From positions 126,744,830-126,808,829 of the forward strand of contig OX352773.1 in NCBI GenBank assembly GCA_947095535.1: DNA of 64,000 nt, read 5' to 3'. Shown one piece after another: positions 55,153 to 64,000 of this stretch. The notes beneath the pieces are model-generated. The model searched no databases. It had not been told where the DNA came from and saw only the letters and a program-made list of their open reading frames with translations. Each line of letters opens with the position of its first letter. The first letter of the stretch is position 1. A program made the position numbers and the translations under genes. The stretch comes from Poecilobothrus nobilitatus. Lineage: Eukaryota > Arthropoda > Insecta > Diptera > Dolichopodidae.

Positions 55153-55731
55153 CTATTTATGAATAGGAGTCAAAAAGGAGGATTTCCATACATCTGGAAA
55201 AATCCCTGTCGAAAATGACCAATTAAAACTAGTATGCAGTGGATGAACAAGATATTCAGCACAATTGTACAAAAAAGTCGGTGGGATTAAGTTAGAACTA
55301 GTACCTTTTTCGGTGTCACGGTTCTTTAATGCTTCAAAAATGTCATTGTCAGAAAGCTGCAAGTCGAAAATTAATGAATTAGGACTACTTATTGAATTAA
55401 TTTATATAATTCTTTTAGCAAAGAGTTCTTGGACGATAGCCTTTTTGAAAATTATCAGCAAATAAATTACAGATATCTCTTGGACAAGAGGAAAAGTATT
55501 GTCAATTGACATAGAATTTTTTGGGATCTGTAATTAATCTATTACCGATATTAGTAACATAATTGTCAGAATTTGCTTTAACCTTAAAATCTAAGGCAAT
55601 ATCCTTGTAAGTATTCAGCAAGTTAATGTTAGGATTATTTGTATTTTTTATTCTTTTGAAGAGTTTATTGCGTTGGTTACGCAATGTCCTCAGATCTTTA
55701 TTTAACCAAGGTTCAGTGGTTTTATCTTTTT
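55153..55731 (-). pseudogene. LINE-C EN-RT linker and RT fingers, copy 5
   Basis: The frame 55,502-55,731 (its annotated start lies in HINE-1) reads EPWLNKDLRTLRNQRNKLFK and ITDPKKFYVN. After a frameshift, 55,153-55,362 reads LSDNDIFEALKNRDTEKGTS, SNLIPPTFLYNCAEYL and SFSTGIFPDVWKSSFLTPIH, the RT fingers. The linker pairs with the end of the nuclease at 58,040 on the far side of HINE-1. Confidence 0.8.
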
Positions 55732-58035
55732 TTATACCCTGCACCTAAAGTATAGGGTATATTAACTTTGGTATGCTGTTTGTAACCACCAAAAGGAAGC
55801 GAGTTAGATATGGACATGTATATATATTCTAAATCAGGATCACCTCCTGAGTCGATTTAACGATGTCCGTCCGTCCGTCCATTCGCACGATAACTCAAAA
55901 ACTACTAAATCTATTTCTATGAAATTTATATAGTAGATTACTAATTACGAAAGAAAGGCTAAGTTCGAATCTGGACAAAATCGGTCCATGGGTTCGGATT
56001 CTGAAAGCTTCCGAAAAATTCCGCAGCAAACGAGATTATCTCCAAAACCAACAAAGATAGAACCTTTAAATTTGTACAATGATGTTCCTTCCCGTTCGAT
56101 TTATGCCTCAGAAATTTAAGAGGATTTGGTCCATGAGTTTGAATTTTTGGAAACTTCCAAACGAGCACCAGAGCAAATGAGATTATCTCCAAAACCAAGA
56201 AAGATATAACCTTCAAATTTGACAGAGTGGTGTTCTTTCATGTTTTATTTAAGTCTCTAAAATTTGAGAGGATTTGGTCCATGGAGTCGGATTTTGGAAA
56301 CTTCCGAACGAGCCCCAGAGGAAACGAGATTATCTCCAAAATCAACAGAGATAGAACCTTCAAATTTTGTACAATGATATTCCTTCCCGTTCCATTTATG
56401 TCTCTGAAATTTAAGAGGATTTGGTCCATGTGTTCGGATTTTGGAAGCTTCCGAACGAGCCCCAGAGGAAACGAGATTATCTCCAAAATCAACAAAGATA
56501 GAACTTTTAAATTTTGTACAATGATGTTCCTTCTCGTTCGATTTATGTCTCTGAAATTTAATAGGATTTGGTCCATGGGTTGGGATTTTGGAAGCTTCCG
56601 AACGAGCCCCAATAGGATTATCTCCAAAAACAACAAAGATATAACCTTTAAATTTGGCAGAATGGTGTTCTTTCATGTTTGATTTAGGTCTCTGAAATTT
56701 GAGACGATTTGGTCCATGGGTTTGGATTTTGGAAGCTTCCGAACTTGCACCAGAGCAAATGAGATTATTTCCAAAACCAACTAAGATATAACTTTTAAAT
56801 TTGGCAAAGTGGTGTTCTTTCATGTTTTATTTAAGTCTCTGAAATTTGAGAGGATTTGATTCATGGATTCTTATCTTGGAAGCTTCCGAACAAGCCCCAG
56901 AGCAAACGAGTATATCTCCACAACAAACAAAGATAGAACCTTTATTTTTAGTACAAGAGTGTGCTGTTATGTTTCCTTTTCTATAAAATTGGAAACTGAC
57001 ATTTGAAAGAATTTGAACCATGGATTCGTATTTTGGTGGCTTCCGAACGAGCCCCACAGCAAACGAGATTATCTCCAAAACCAACAAAGATAGAACCTTT
57101 AAATTTTTTACAATGATGTTCCTTCCCGTTTGATTTATGTCTCTGAAATTTAAAGGATATGGTCCATGGGTTTGGATTTTGGAAGCTTCCGAAAGAGTCC
57201 CAGAGCAAATGAGATTATCTCCAAAAACAGCGAAGATATAACCTTTAAATTTGGCAGAATGGTGTTCTTTAATGTTTGAATTAGGTCTCTGAAATTTGAG
57301 AGGATTTGATCCTTGGGTTCGGATTTTGGAGGCTTCCGAACGGGCCTCAGAGCAAATGATATTATCTCCAAAAGCAACAAAAATATAACCTTTAAATTAG
57401 GCAGAATGGTGTTCCTTCATGTTTGATTTATGTTTCTGAAATTTGTGAGGATTTGGTCCATGGATTCAAATCTTGGAAGCTTCCGGACGAGCCCCTGAGC
57501 AAACGAGTATATCTCCACAACCAACAAAGATAGAACTTTTATTTTTAGTACAAAGGTGTTCTGTTATGTTTCCTTTTCTGTAAAATTGGAAACTGACATG
57601 TGAAAGAATTTGAACCATGGGTTCTCATTTTGGAAACTTCCGGACAAGCATAACAGCAACGAGCATATCTCCAAAACAAACAAAAGTAGAACCTTTAAAT
57701 TTAGTACAATGGTGTTCTGGCATGTTTTCTTTATGTTCCTGAAATGGATTCGATAAATTGGAGTGGCAATTCGGGTACCTGAGACACACCTCCCAAGGAC
57801 TAACAATCTTCGAAATTAATAGAGATAGAAACTTAAATTTTTTTACAAAGGTATCAAGCACATCGCAAGAGGATTCCTCTTTTATGTTCCTGAAATTCGA
57901 GTTGAATAAGACAAAAAAGGGAAGAAGTTCAAGCACCTGCCAGAAAAACTTATGAATTTTTAATTTAATTCGAATTATTCAGGTGTAGGGTATTAATAAG
58001 TCGGTTGCATCGACTTACTGTTACATTTACTTGTT
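55732..58035 (-). mobile_element. HINE-1 copy C, complete, inserted in LINE-C
   Basis: On the minus strand it starts AACAAGTAAATGTAACAG at 58,035 with hairpin TAAGTCG/CGACTTA (57,997-58,017) and TACCCTACACCT near 57,985. About twelve tandem units lie between 57,640 and 56,000, then the 3' core with a (GTCC)n run at 55,864-55,878, and the end hairpin TACCCTGC.../TAGGGTATA at 55,733-55,762. No target duplication is visible at the LINE junctions, as expected for rolling-circle insertion. Length is about 2.3 kb; copy A is 2.0 kb with fewer units. Confidence 0.75.
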
Positions 58036-58990
58036 TTATCGTATTCTTGGCACAAATGAATTAATTATTTCAAAAATTTTTAAATGGAAGATAGAGATAG
58101 ATGAGTTAATATCCTGCTGTGATAACAGGTCGGGCTAATTAATAACTGACAAAGCATAATTTATAGTTTGGTAGTCAGCGTTTTGAAAATCATATACAAT
58201 TGCATTATTGTATGATTTGAAAAAGTTTGGACTAGTAGTTGTAAACTCAAATATGATTGCGTTATGATGAGTGGTGTTAGTAAAAAGATTTTCTGCATCA
58301 TCAGCGGGTTTTACCACCACTCTGTCATATGCATTCGAAAATGCAAGATCCAACCATTTGTTGTTGTTAATAGAAAAACTGATAATCTGTTGCAAATCGT
58401 TAGCTTGAAACGCACTAATAAGATCGAAATCTATGTCGTCAAGAAAATTGATTGGTAGCAACACATTATCTGATTCGTCAATTACAAAAGAAATTGTAGG
58501 ACGATTAAAATCACCAAACACAAAAATATAATGTTCTTCATTCATTTTAGCGATAATACTGTCATATATATCGTAAAAATGGAAATATGAAGAGCTGTCA
58601 GAGTTAGGAGGAAAGTAAATTATATCAAGGTACAAATAATTTGTACCTAGGTCTACGTTTATAAATTGGTGTTCGAATAAGTGACTCGTTCAACTAACTA
58701 GAGATATACTAGGCAAGTTATTTTTTTACTGCAATTAGCACACCGCCTCCTCTTGAACAGTTATTAGAAAGATAATCACGGTCGCGTCTGTAAACAGACG
58801 AAGTACTGTCAAGTATTTCTTCGTTTTTAAAAGAGTCATTTAACCATGTTTCAGTGATGGCTAGTGCACTAAAATTACATGATTTTGCATCAATATATAA
58901 TTGTTTAAGCTTACTTCTCATACCACTGCAGTTGTGGTACAAAATTTTAAGATTATTGATATTAAGTTTATTAATGTGATTAGCTAATGT
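58036..58990 (-). pseudogene. LINE-C endonuclease, copy 5
   Basis: Two frames. The first, 58,718-58,942 with open sequence to about 58,985, reads YHNCSGMRSKLKQLY, LAITETWLNDSFKN (catalytic glutamate) and CSRGGGVLIAVKK. The second, 58,135-58,635, reads YIFVFGDFNRPTISFV, WLDLAFSNA and THHNAIIFEF, where the usual SDH is THH. The frame has a stop at 58,135 and then continues open (PDLLSQQDINSSISIFHLKI) to the HINE-1 junction at 58,036. A frameshift near 58,680 separates the frames. Confidence 0.8.
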
Positions 58991-59031
58991 AATAATGTTT
59001 ATATTATTGTTAATAAGAAGAAATTGGACAT

Positions 59032-59454
59032 TTACTTGGAGTTGAGCCGAAAAAACTTGTTATAATTTTGTCGCGACTGATATAAGTGGTTGTAATAATT
59101 AATATTGCAATAGCTACGATAAGCACGAAGGTCGTCATCGATTTCTTTCAACGTTAATCCTATACTTTTATGGTATCTAATCTTGAGATTTAGTAAGGCT
59201 TTATAATTAGATGGCAAACCTTCATTATGTATTAGAACTTGTAAATTAGTTCTTGTTTTGTTTTCTATGACACAGTTGTTGGAGTCATTATGCAAATATG
59301 CAAGAAATAGTCTTACATAGTTGAGAATTCTCTCATCTATTAATCTGGAAAGTGTATACGTGCTATTCTCGCTTAGTGATTGTTGAGTCATTTTTACAAT
59401 TGGAGGTATCAACGGATTAAGCGATAACATATTTCTATTATTATTATTATTATA

Positions 59455-59550
<96 letters not shown>

Positions 59551-59553
59551 ATT

Positions 59554-59586
<33 letters not shown>

Positions 59587-59702
59587 ATTATTATAATTAT
59601 TATTATTATTATAATAATTATTATTATCATTATTATTATTATTAACATTATTATTACTATTATTATTATTGTTATTATTATAATTATTATTATTATTATT
59701 AC

Positions 59703-59789
<87 letters not shown>

Positions 59790-59925
59790 CATTATTATTA
59801 TTATTAATATTATTATTATTATTATTATTATTATCATTATTAATATTATCATTATTATTATTATTATTTGATGAGCTTGTTTCAGGTTTGACCGTTTCCT
59901 TTGTACAAAATTCCCATATCTTTTC
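59032..59925 (-). pseudogene. LINE-C ORF1 C-terminal part with polyasparagine tract
   Basis: One stop-free frame runs from 59,925 to 59,032 (about 297 codons). It starts EKIWEFCTKETVKPETSSS, then reads through the whole ATT microsatellite as asparagine (59,868 to 59,437) and ends in the conserved C-terminal domain: NPLIPPIVKMTQQSL, YTLSRLIDERILNYVRLFLA, GLPSNYKALLNLKIRYH and DLRAYRSY. The same domain is in copy 3 at 45,370-45,789, where the linker before it is asparagine-rich but not a pure repeat. The only ATG in the frame is at 59,430, after the tract; the real start lies upstream in another frame. Confidence 0.8.
59437..59868 (-). repeat. (ATT)n microsatellite, in frame as poly-Asn (~144 codons)
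   Basis: The repeat is 432 bases of ATT with point changes (ATA, ATC, AAT, ACT, AGT, AAC, GTT) and no visible change of phase: triplets stay at the same register at 59,431, 59,521, 59,581, 59,641, 59,701 and 59,821. On the minus strand this is AAT (asparagine) with occasional Tyr, Asp, Ile, Ser, Thr and Val, and no stop. Confidence 0.9.
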
Positions 59926-60359
59926 CTAACTGGTATTTATGTATTGAGATAATTTCAGTATTAGTTGGATGTGTACTGAAATGAACTGTTTTTTTTTTTG
60001 GATTTGAAAGAAGTTGCACATGGATTGAGAAGAAATGATTTTGTACGAGTTGATAGATTAGTGTTATTGGAGTGATTCATTAATTTTTTATCATTTATGT
60101 CTTATTCATTAATTATTATCATTTATGTCTTAATTGTTGTGTAGTGTAGAGTCAGAGTTATTATTTTTAGAATTATTATTAATATCTTAGAAAATCTGAA
60201 CTATAATATCTTTTACCCAAAATTTTTTAGCTAGTATATCATTGACTTTGGATTTTGGTAGTAACTTTAAAGGATTTGTATTTTGGTTTGTATTTTAAAT
60301 TCTTAGGAGTAATATCAACTATGTTAACATTATTACAATTAAATTTATATTTTAATTTT

Positions 60360-61181
60360 CTATTGATTAATCTTCTTACTGTTAGAAGAAGCTGGAAGTT
60401 TGGAGACGTATAGAGCAACGTTCTCAGGTGTTTTGATTTCAGCTAATTCATTTTGTAATGAAATGTCATTAACAGTAATTACGAATGAGGTCGCCAAAGA
60501 ATTCACAATTGGCGCAGCAGCAACACTCACAGCATGTGAGTCAGGTGAAGTTATCAAATGATCAACTACCGGATCTATTGAGCTAACTACCGGTTTCGTT
60601 GACCAAGAAGTGCTAGTCGCTTTTATAAAAGAATTGTAACTTATTGGCTGTTCAGTTTGAGACCAAGCTTCTTTAGAGTTTTCGTTGATATGAGTTTGAT
60701 TGTACTTATATGTAACGAAGGATGCGTCGAGACTTGCATGGACTTTGATACACAGATTCCTTACGTCTTTCTTTAATGTACGTATTTCATCATTCAGCTG
60801 TTCAATATTATTTCGTGTGCTGGTACCCATAGAATTAAGTAATTCCTGCAGTTTACAGAACGATCCCTTCAGCTCCTGTGATCAATTCTCAATGTATTCT
60901 TGAGTACTGTCAAGAAGTTTTGACTAGATATCATTTTTTATGATAGTAAAGTACTGCAGCATCTGATCTTTCTGCCTTTTTGCTGATCTGCTAAACGACA
61001 TATTAAGTAACTCATATTCCTTCGCCATTTCGTTAAAAGATGCTGAATTCGTTTTGACAGCTTCGTGGCAGCAGATCCCATGAAAGCGCTTTTTGCAAAA
61101 ACTGTTGCAAGTTATGAGTTCAGTTTTTGCATCAAAAACAGTACAAATTGGACTATCGCATTTATTAATATTTGCATTCAT
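60360..61181 (-). pseudogene. LINE-C ORF1 N-terminal part (PHD-like finger, helix)
   Basis: The frame 60,924-61,181 has C8 and C13 (CDSPIC), C25 and C29 (CNSFC), H34 and C37 (FHGIC), a compact zinc finger of PHD type, followed by a helix (EMAKEYELLNMSFSRSAKRQ). A stop near 60,924 and a frameshift lead to 60,360-60,830, with an acidic/basic coiled coil (NNIEQLNDEIRTLKKDVRNL) and a serine/valine-rich segment. Remains of the RRM-like part (VDITPKNLKYKPKYKSFKV) are near 60,235-60,330. ORF1 proteins of this kind bind the element's RNA. Confidence 0.75.
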
Positions 61182-61190
61182 TGGTATTTA

Positions 61191-62744
61191 ACTATAAGAA
61201 CTTTAATTAGTATGAAAAAAAATAACTTTTTCTAATAACTTTTTATGAAAGTAGCTCAAAGTTAAAATAAACCTTAACACAGTTTTTAATGTAAGTTAAC
61301 TTTAGATTATTTAATTTTTTTGTATTATAAATTTTCATATAAGTTAGCACTTTTTATAAAAGTATTGTAAAGTTGAATAAAATAAAAGTTGACACAGTTA
61401 TATGAATTTTAATTTTTTATTTATTTTTTAATTATTAATAAAAGAATTTTAGCTAAATTATGAAAGTAATTAAATAAGTAAAAAAAAAAAACACGTCCAC
61501 TCAGTTTAACCAGAAATTATATACATATAGATAGCGCAAGTAGAACAAAAAATCTCTCACATTTTTTTTTAATTTGTAGTTGCCCCAAAGAAAGCGAAAA
61601 ACATTGAATTAAAAAAATGAACATATTATTTTTGCTTGTTCTTTCTCATTCTTCATTCTTCATTCTTCAAATTTATTTATTTTATTTTTCCAACGAAAAA
61701 TGAAACAAGTCACAATGTAAAGGTTTATTTTTATTTAAGATGTTATTGGTATGTGTTGTCTGGTGTTGTGTTAGGCTGTTAGATTTATTTCTTTTATTTA
61801 TTATATATTTTATGAATAGTTTATATTTTTTTTTTATTTTCAGTCACTTTACTATTTATAAAAAGAAGTAGCCAAAAAAATTATTAATGAATGGAGAGTA
61901 AGGAGTAGTATAGCCAGCCATATATATATAGATATGTATATATGTATATGTATATGCATATTAATTTTTTCTTTGCTTAGAAAATTTTACATTTTATAAA
62001 TATTGAAATGTTAACCTCTGAGCATAATTTTTTTATTTCTTTTTTATCAATTTAGGAATTTTGCAAACAGATTATAAATAAAGTATGTAAGATTAAAAAC
62101 TCGTGTGCTGTATATAACTTTATACTGGATGAAAATATTATAATTTTACCAGAAAACTTTTACCTAATTAAAAATGCATAATTGAATTCAAAATTTAATT
62201 TTTATTCATGTAACATTTTTAAAAAAGGGAAAAAGTCGAATTGAAGTTATAAGATAAAAAAAAATGTATTGAATTCAGTTAAACGTTCAATTCGGCATAA
62301 AAAATCCCTGTAAAGCAAAATTATAAGATAAATAGATTTTTAAAACTTTTGACAAATATTACAAACAAGCAAATTAAAAAATTCTATAATAATAATAAAA
62401 GTAAAACTTAACAAAAAAGTTAAAACTTAACACTTGAAGGCTCCGATGATAAGTTGACGATTGTAAAAAAAATGTATAAGTTAATGAAAATAAAAAACAG
62501 GTGTTTTATTTCACTCTAAATTTTATTCTAAAAAACATTTTAAAATACAGACTTAAAATACATTTAATGTAAGTTACATTATTGATAACGCAGCAATTTT
62601 TACATTACTTTTATTAAAAATTATAAGTGTATTACATTACAGGTTATTGCATTATTATTAATAATGATAATACAATGAATGGATTTAGTATTGTGCAATC
62701 ATTAAAAGGTGATTAAATTAACATATTTGATTGGAGCATTAGTA
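61191..62744. other. AT-rich region, no gene recognised
   Basis: Right of the LINE-C start this is A/T-rich with runs of poly-T/poly-A, a (TCATTCT)n-like run at 61,645-61,668 and a (TATA)/(GTATAT) run at 61,920-61,960. The LINE 5' UTR probably covers the first few hundred bases. A 29-codon hydrophobic frame from 61,619 is the only notable coding stretch and I do not support it as a gene. Confidence 0.4.
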
Positions 62745-62844
62745 GTAATAGTAGCGCTTTGGCATGGGAAAATAATTATGCAAATTAGGTCAAAGTAATA
62801 GTAGCGCTTTGGCATGGGAAAATAATTATGCAAATTAGGTCAAT
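62745..62844 (+). repeat. Perfect 50 bp tandem duplication
   Basis: GTAATAGTAGCGCTTTGGCA and the following 30 bases occur at 62,745 and again at 62,795 without visible change. Confidence 0.9.
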
Positions 62845-62934
62845 GACCTTGGGCGTTTACTTTGTTGTTGAGAGCTTTTTTAAGGAATGTTGTAGTGTAA
62901 AAAAACAGGTAGCAAATTAGATGTCGTGATTGGC

Positions 62935-63092
62935 GTTTGCATAATTAGTTTCCGGAAAAGTGTTTGTAAATAATATAGAAGGTCAACTAGATAATGTGGA
63001 ACAAGTAGATAGTGCAATGACCTAAACAGGTGTGTAGTATTTCTACCGGTTGCATGATTAGTTTCCGGAAAAAGCTTTTGTAAATAATACAA
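62935..63092 (+). repeat. Direct repeat, ~38 bp, spacing ~115
   Basis: GCATAATTAGTTTCCGGAAA at 62,938 and GCATGATTAGTTTCCGGAAA at 63,053, each followed by a TTTGTAAATAATA block. Function unknown. Confidence 0.8.
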
Positions 63093-63309
63093 GTAAGTGC
63101 AATGATCTTGTTGTGATAGTATATAGTAACATAGATTATTGTAAATAATAAGAATTTATTTTATTTTTTAATAAAAAGCTTTCACGGTCAATCAGTTATT
63201 TTAACACAAGAATGCAGTTGTTATTTATGAGATAAATAAAATGCAGATATTGACCTTGATATTGTATCTTATTTTTAAAGTAATTTTAAAAAAAATGTAT
63301 TTATTGATT

Positions 63310-63650
63310 AATTGTTGTGTTTATTGCAGAAAAAATTTTTAAAGAAAAAATCCAGGTGTTTGAGAAAAATTTATGTTAATGTTAATTGATTTATTATATT
63401 AACTACTTTGTATTTTGCAAATAAAAAAGTCAGTTATTCTTAAATTTTTTGCTACTTTGTATAAGTAAATTAAATTTTCTGTTATTGTAGATACAAATTA
63501 AAGCATTATAAAATCAAATAGATTTATTGTGTTGCAGAAAAAATTTTTAAAGAAAAAATGCAGGTGTTTGATATGAATTTATGTTAATGTTAATTGAATT
63601 ATTATATTAACTACTTTGTATTTTGCGAATAAATAAACGTCAACTATTAG
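63310..63650 (+). repeat. Direct repeat, ~115 bp, spacing 208
   Basis: GCAGAAAAAATTTTTAAAG starts at 63,326 and at 63,534, each followed by a CAGGTGTTTGA block and a TTATATTAACTACTTTGTAT block. The two copies differ at a few positions only. Confidence 0.8.
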
Positions 63651-63738
63651 TATTTTTACATTGCAAATTTGAAGTGAGTTATGGCTAGCTATAAATGAGC
63701 AAAAAAAAAAAAATTAAAAATAAAAAAGCAAATTAGTT

Positions 63739-64000
63739 TCATATAATATCGTTTTTATTTACCCAAGAATTGTGATCTTTATCAAAACCTAACCATTTAA
63801 CAAAAACCTGATTTCCTTTTCTTTTCAATATTTTTTCAACAAGAAAAGTGTCAGGATTTTTGACGCGAGTAAGTTCATACTCGTAAAAAGAACCTGAAAT
63901 CGGTGTTTTTGTATAATCAAGTAAGTTGTAAGTAATTGGATCTGTGCGTTTTACTTCTTTAATTGTAAATATTTCTGTTGACCAGTTTGGTTGATAACCT
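63739..64000 (-). CDS. Integrase C-terminus with chromodomain, Maverick/Polinton type (partial)
   Basis: On the minus strand an open frame enters from beyond 64,000 and ends at TGA (63,739-63,741), 86 residues in view without a stop. It reads YQPNWSTEIFTIKEVKRTDP, ITYNLLDYTKTPISGSFYEY, ELTRVKNPDTFLVEKILKRK and VFVKWLGFDKDHNSWVNKND. The NWS-E-F-(I/V) start, the P-I-x-G-x-F-Y-E-x-E-L block and a final chromodomain with VKWLGF and NSW are typical of the c-integrase of Maverick/Polinton elements; its family makes the staggered insertion of these large DNA transposons. Chromodomain-bearing gypsy integrases are the main alternative. The rest of the gene is outside the window. It has no damage in view. 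Confidence 0.75.
   Translation of the reverse strand, partial: GYQPNWSTEIFTIKEVKRTDPITYNLLDYTKTPISGSFYEYELTRVKNPDTFLVEKILKRKGNQVFVKWLGFDKDHNSWVNKNDII

Larger units (their letters stand above)
53513..61190 (-). mobile_element. LINE-C copy 5, near full length, split by HINE-1 copy C
   Basis: On the minus strand, from right to left: ORF1 (61,181 to 59,032), endonuclease (58,985 to about 58,036), HINE-1 copy C (58,035-55,732), EN-RT linker (55,731), RT (55,362-54,553), post-RT (54,375-53,947), 3' UTR and a (TTTA)-type tail near 53,505-53,530. The coding sequence meets across the HINE: NSFVPRIR ends at 58,040 and KDKTTEPWLNKDLRTLRN begins at 55,731. Without the HINE the LINE is about 5.4 kb. It sits in a BEL/Pao fragment on the left. 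Confidence 0.85.

Noticed and set aside
59409..59852. Open frame of almost pure isoleucine on the minus strand
   Set aside because: It is the other stop-free reading of the ATT microsatellite; the frame that joins conserved ORF1 sequence on both sides reads asparagine.
61619..61708. 29-codon hydrophobic frame resembling a signal peptide
   Set aside because: Very short, in low-complexity T-rich DNA, with no continuation or splice signals I could support.

Overview
This 64 kb window is AT-rich eukaryotic DNA. I find no convincing host gene, no intact tRNA or rRNA gene and nothing prokaryotic; almost every recognisable block is a transposable element or a piece of one. The mix (three lineages of non-LTR retrotransposon, Ty3/gypsy and BEL/Pao LTR elements, tRNA-derived SINEs, Helitron and DINE/HINE-like rolling-circle elements carrying GTCC microsatellites, and the end of a Maverick/Polinton-type integrase) points to an insect, most likely a fly (Diptera), in a repeat-dense and possibly pericentromeric region. 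The dipteran call is inference. Names used here: LINE-A (Jockey-like, AFDRVWH), LINE-B (IKKAFD), LINE-C (DFSKAFDR, long ORF1 with a PHD-like finger); Helitron-H (ends in a hairpin plus CTAG or CTAA); HINE-1 (DINE-TR1-like, ~147 bp central tandem repeats); HINE-2 (a second hairpin-ended family, one copy with 477 bp tandem units). Layout. 1-6.7 kb: decayed LINE-A and LINE-B copies, including the longest LINE-A on the minus strand, around a small segmental duplication. 6.7-9 kb: two Helitron-H copies joined tail to head. 9-13.3 kb: a LINE-C copy whose 3' half, already fused to a Helitron 3' end, was duplicated in tandem. 13.8-15.4 kb: a HINE-2 relative with 477 bp tandem units. 15.5-19.8 kb: the best preserved LINE-B (minus), with ORF1 interrupted by an internal Helitron piece. 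19.8-34.3 kb: two large duplicated blocks in which a Helitron-H carries a gypsy insertion. In the second block the gypsy is complete from LTR to LTR (27,590-34,226, TSD ATAT, PBS, polypurine tract) and holds a SINE with its own target duplication; in the first only the LTR and leader remain, split by a HINE-2. 34.4-39 kb: a LINE ORF1 fragment, LINE-A and LINE-B. 39-41 kb: HINE-1 copy A. 41-43.4 kb: a long perfect-looking hairpin, a duplicated tRNA-like unit and another Helitron tail-head junction. 43.6-48.2 kb: a decayed LINE-C. 48.2-50.8 kb: rearranged HINE-1 pieces, one holding a piece of foreign reverse transcriptase. 50.8-52.5 kb: an errantivirus-like gypsy pol (minus). 52.5-53.5 kb: a BEL/Pao pol (plus). 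53.5-61.2 kb: one LINE-C (minus) split by HINE-1 copy C, with an in-frame polyasparagine microsatellite of about 144 codons in ORF1. 61.2-63.7 kb: AT-rich DNA with short tandem repeats. The right edge carries the C-terminus of a chromodomain integrase of Maverick/Polinton type. No element in view encodes an intact full set of proteins; no Rep/helicase is present, so all rolling-circle elements here are non-autonomous.
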